DNA of 64,000 nt from Thermophilibacter immobilis (lineage in GTDB: Bacteria; Actinomycetota; Coriobacteriia; Coriobacteriales; Atopobiaceae): contig NZ_CP063767.1 in the NCBI RefSeq assembly GCF_015277515.1, positions 1,674,001 through 1,738,000 on the forward strand. Direction: 5' to 3'. The notes beneath the pieces were generated by a model that was not told the origin of the DNA, made no database searches, and was given only the letters and a program-made list of their open reading frames with translations. This document shows, piece by piece, positions 62,205 through 64,000 of this stretch. Positions within the stretch are counted from its first letter, which is position 1, and every line of letters begins with the position of its first letter. The translations under genes and the position numbers were made by a program.

Positions 62205-63146
62205 CTAGCGCAGCCCGAACCAGATGATGACGGACACGCCCAGGACGATGCGGTACCAGCCGAACGGCTTGAAGTCGTGCTTGCGCACGAAGCCCATGAG
62301 AAAGCGAATGGCCGCAAGCGAGACCGCGAAGGCGACCACGCAGCCCGTGAGCAGAATCGCCGCCTCCATGCCCGTGAAGCCGTTGCCGGCCAGGAGGTAC
62401 TTGCCCAGGCGCAGGGCGCTGGCGCCAAACATGACCGGGATGGCCAGGAAGAACGTGAACTCGGCGACCGCCGTGCGCGAACAGCCCAGGATGAGGCCAC
62501 CGATAATCGTGGAGCCGGAGCGAGAGGTGCCCGGCACGATCGAGAGCACCTGGAACGCCCCGATGCCGAGGGCCGTCTTCCAGTCGATATCGTCGACCGT
62601 CTGGATGCGCGCCTGGGCGTCGGCGAGCTCGGAGGACGTGGGGGACGTGTCGCCAGACGGCGCGGCAAAATGCCTGCCCGCCTTCCGGGACGCGGGCGCG
62701 GCGCCATGCGACCCCCCATCCGCCACACGTCGCTCGCGCAGGGTCTCGATCACGATGAACGCGACGCCGTAGACGATGAGCGCCGCCGCGATGACGAACG
62801 GGCCGCCCAGGTGCTTCTCCATCCAGTCATCGAGGGGAATGCCAATAAGGGCGGCTGGCAGGCAGGCCACGATGGTCTTGGCCCACAGCGTCCAGGTGGA
62901 GCGGCGCTCGGGAGCGCTCTTGCGCCTCGAGAATGGGTTGAGCTTGCCGAAGAAGATCACGCACACAGCCAGGATCGCGCCCAGCTGGATGACGACGAGA
63001 AACATGTTCCAGAAGTCATCCGAGACGCTCATGGTCAGAAACTGATTGAGTAGCAGCATGTGGCCGGTCGACGAGATGGGAATCCACTCGGTGACGCCCT
63101 CCACGATGCCGAACACGGCTGCCTTGACAAGCTCGATAAAGTTCAA
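62205..63146 (-). CDS. uppP: Undecaprenyl-diphosphatase UppP (BacA)
   Basis: 313 aa, recycles undecaprenyl pyrophosphate to the monophosphate lipid carrier. Motif 1 is EGVTEWIPISSTGHMLL, motif 2 PGTSRSGSTIIGGLILG. A hydrophilic insert of about 50 residues (RRVADGGSHGAAP...SGDTSPTSSELAD) sits between the halves. The start was chosen at a TTG (63146) with GGGAGGTAGCG just before it, giving the family-typical start (M)NFIELVKAAVFGIVEG. Same unit as the carboxypeptidase. Confidence 0.95.
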   Translation of the reverse strand: MNFIELVKAAVFGIVEGVTEWIPISSTGHMLLLNQFLTMSVSDDFWNMFLVVIQLGAILAVCVIFFGKLNPFSRRKSAPERRSTWTLWAKTIVACLPAALIGIPLDDWMEKHLGGPFVIAAALIVYGVAFIVIETLRERRVADGGSHGAAPASRKAGRHFAAPSGDTSPTSSELADAQARIQTVDDIDWKTALGIGAFQVLSIVPGTSRSGSTIIGGLILGCSRTAVAEFTFFLAIPVMFGASALRLGKYLLAGNGFTGMEAAILLTGCVVAFAVSLAAIRFLMGFVRKHDFKPFGWYRIVLGVSVIIWFGLR

Positions 63147-63331
63147 CGCTACCTCCCACGCACCTAGCAAACCGTCCCATCATCGCCGCTTCGCGCATGC
63201 CCTTCACCTGCAAGGAGCCGCCGCCACCGAAAAACTATGCCGTCTGTCGAGAAGAGGGGCCCGCTCGCCGGATTTAGGGCATAAGCAGAGCAAGCCGCAG
63301 GAAAGCCCCGCGGAGGACGAAGGGAGCCCTC

Positions 63332-63796
63332 ATGGCTGACCATGTCACCCAAACCTATCAGGACCTCGGCTACGACAGGATCTTTGTCTCCCTGGACGGC
63401 TCGGACGAGCAGAACCGCATACTCGACCGTGCCGTTCTCATGGCTGCCAACGACAACTCCGAGCTCTACATCGGCCACGTCATCGACTCCACGGCACTCG
63501 AGGCCGCGGGGACCTTCCCCGTCGACGTCATCCCTGCCCTGGAGAAGAGCTTCCGCGAGTCAATCGCGGGCAGGGTCAAGGCAGCTGAGGCCACCCCCGA
63601 AATCAAGAAGGTCGAGGTGCTCGTGCGCGCCGGGCGCATCCGCGAGACCCTCAAGGACGAGATGCTCGACGTCATCGAGCCGGATCTGGTGATTTGCGGG
63701 GCGCGCGGCCTTTCCTCCATCAAGTACGCAATTCTCGGCTCTATCTCCACCTTCCTCACGCGTAACACAACCTGCGACACGCTCGTCATCAAGTAG
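63332..63796 (+). CDS. Universal stress protein
   Basis: 154 aa, UspA fold. Begins DRIFVSLDGSDEQNRILDRA and ends with the ATP-binding pattern G-2x-G-9x-G-S (ICGARGLSSIKYAILGSIS) and TCDTLVIK. Ribosome site AAGGGAG. Single gene, followed by a hairpin. Confidence 0.94.
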   Translation: MADHVTQTYQDLGYDRIFVSLDGSDEQNRILDRAVLMAANDNSELYIGHVIDSTALEAAGTFPVDVIPALEKSFRESIAGRVKAAEATPEIKKVEVLVRAGRIRETLKDEMLDVIEPDLVICGARGLSSIKYAILGSISTFLTRNTTCDTLVIK

Positions 63797-63822
63797 GGTC
63801 CTGAACAGTACATCTTCTCGCG

Positions 63823-63855
63823 GCACCTCCCCCCTTTCTGAGCGGGGGGAGGTGC
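63823..63855 (+). terminator. Hairpin after the universal stress protein gene
   Basis: GCACCTCCCCCC (63823-63834) and GGGGGGAGGTGC (63844-63855) with a 9-nt loop, 27 nt past the stop. Very stable stem, only a weak T-tract (TTGCAG). Confidence 0.65.
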
Positions 63856-64000
63856 TTGCAGTCGTGAAGGAACCGTGAGCAGGCTCCGCACGCAGTAGAA
63901 TCCGGTAGCTTGCACGATTGCACGCCCGCCTGACGGGACCCAGATCGCGGAGGTTGTCGATACCCGTGTGTGACACATCAGGTCAACGATCGTTCAGAGC

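Overview
The window is high-GC DNA, densely coded, with genes in long same-strand operons and little repeat content. The gene set (gatCAB, a sufCBDSU block with an Rrf2 regulator, a dlt operon, a glycyl radical enzyme, luxS with mtnN, an asp23/amaP cluster, DUF1836, DegV and YitT proteins, no respiratory genes) suggests a Gram-positive anaerobic actinobacterium of the class Coriobacteriia, perhaps an Olsenella/Atopobiaceae-like gut organism. The taxonomic placement is inference; no rRNA or tRNA gene was seen that could settle it.

Layout. 1-16801 is a purine-uptake and purine-oxidation region, almost all on the minus strand. In transcription order it holds an NCS2 xanthine/urate-type permease, SsnA, YgfK, a polyferredoxin, an XdhD-type molybdenum hydroxylase, a nucleoside ABC transporter (ATPase, two permeases, BMP lipoprotein), and an AzgA-type purine permease cut by the window edge. 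A divergent YheO/DauR-like regulator (16091) faces the cluster. 16835-21362 holds yitT and gatCAB. 21363-22123 is a gene-poor scar with the 3' remnant of an oligopeptide ABC ATPase, a 28-bp perfect palindrome and a possible 30-aa ORF. 22124-27629 is sufC-sufB-sufD-sufS-sufU-rrf2 on the plus strand.

27969-34036 (minus) is dltA-dltB-dltC-dltD-dltX followed by a beta-lactamase-fold serine hydrolase, so a D-alanyl esterase may be built into the D-alanylation operon. 34225-36431 has fba and an unrecognised Ser/Thr/Asp-rich membrane protein. 36485-40767 is a glycyl radical enzyme with its radical SAM activase and a DeoR regulator. 41416-44622 is a TPP-riboswitch-controlled thiamine/precursor ABC transporter. 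44655-47810 is an OpuA-type betaine transporter. 48268-56737 holds a D-lactate-type dehydrogenase, the asp23/DUF2273/amaP envelope-stress cluster, nhaA, a DUF1836 protein, degV, mtnN, luxS and mscS. 56767-63796 holds a PcrA helicase, an alpha/beta hydrolase, a D,D-carboxypeptidase, uppP and a universal stress protein.

The items most worth follow-up are: (i) the XdhD-ferredoxin-YgfK electron-transfer arrangement without an FAD subunit; (ii) the dlt operon ending in dltX plus a serine hydrolase; (iii) two elements, each exactly 125 nt between matching terminal inverted repeats, with different interiors but a conserved centre, one of which supplies the last codons of the serine hydrolase gene; and (iv) the glycyl radical enzyme of unassigned substrate with a shared candidate operator. 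All calls are by reading; no database search was run.
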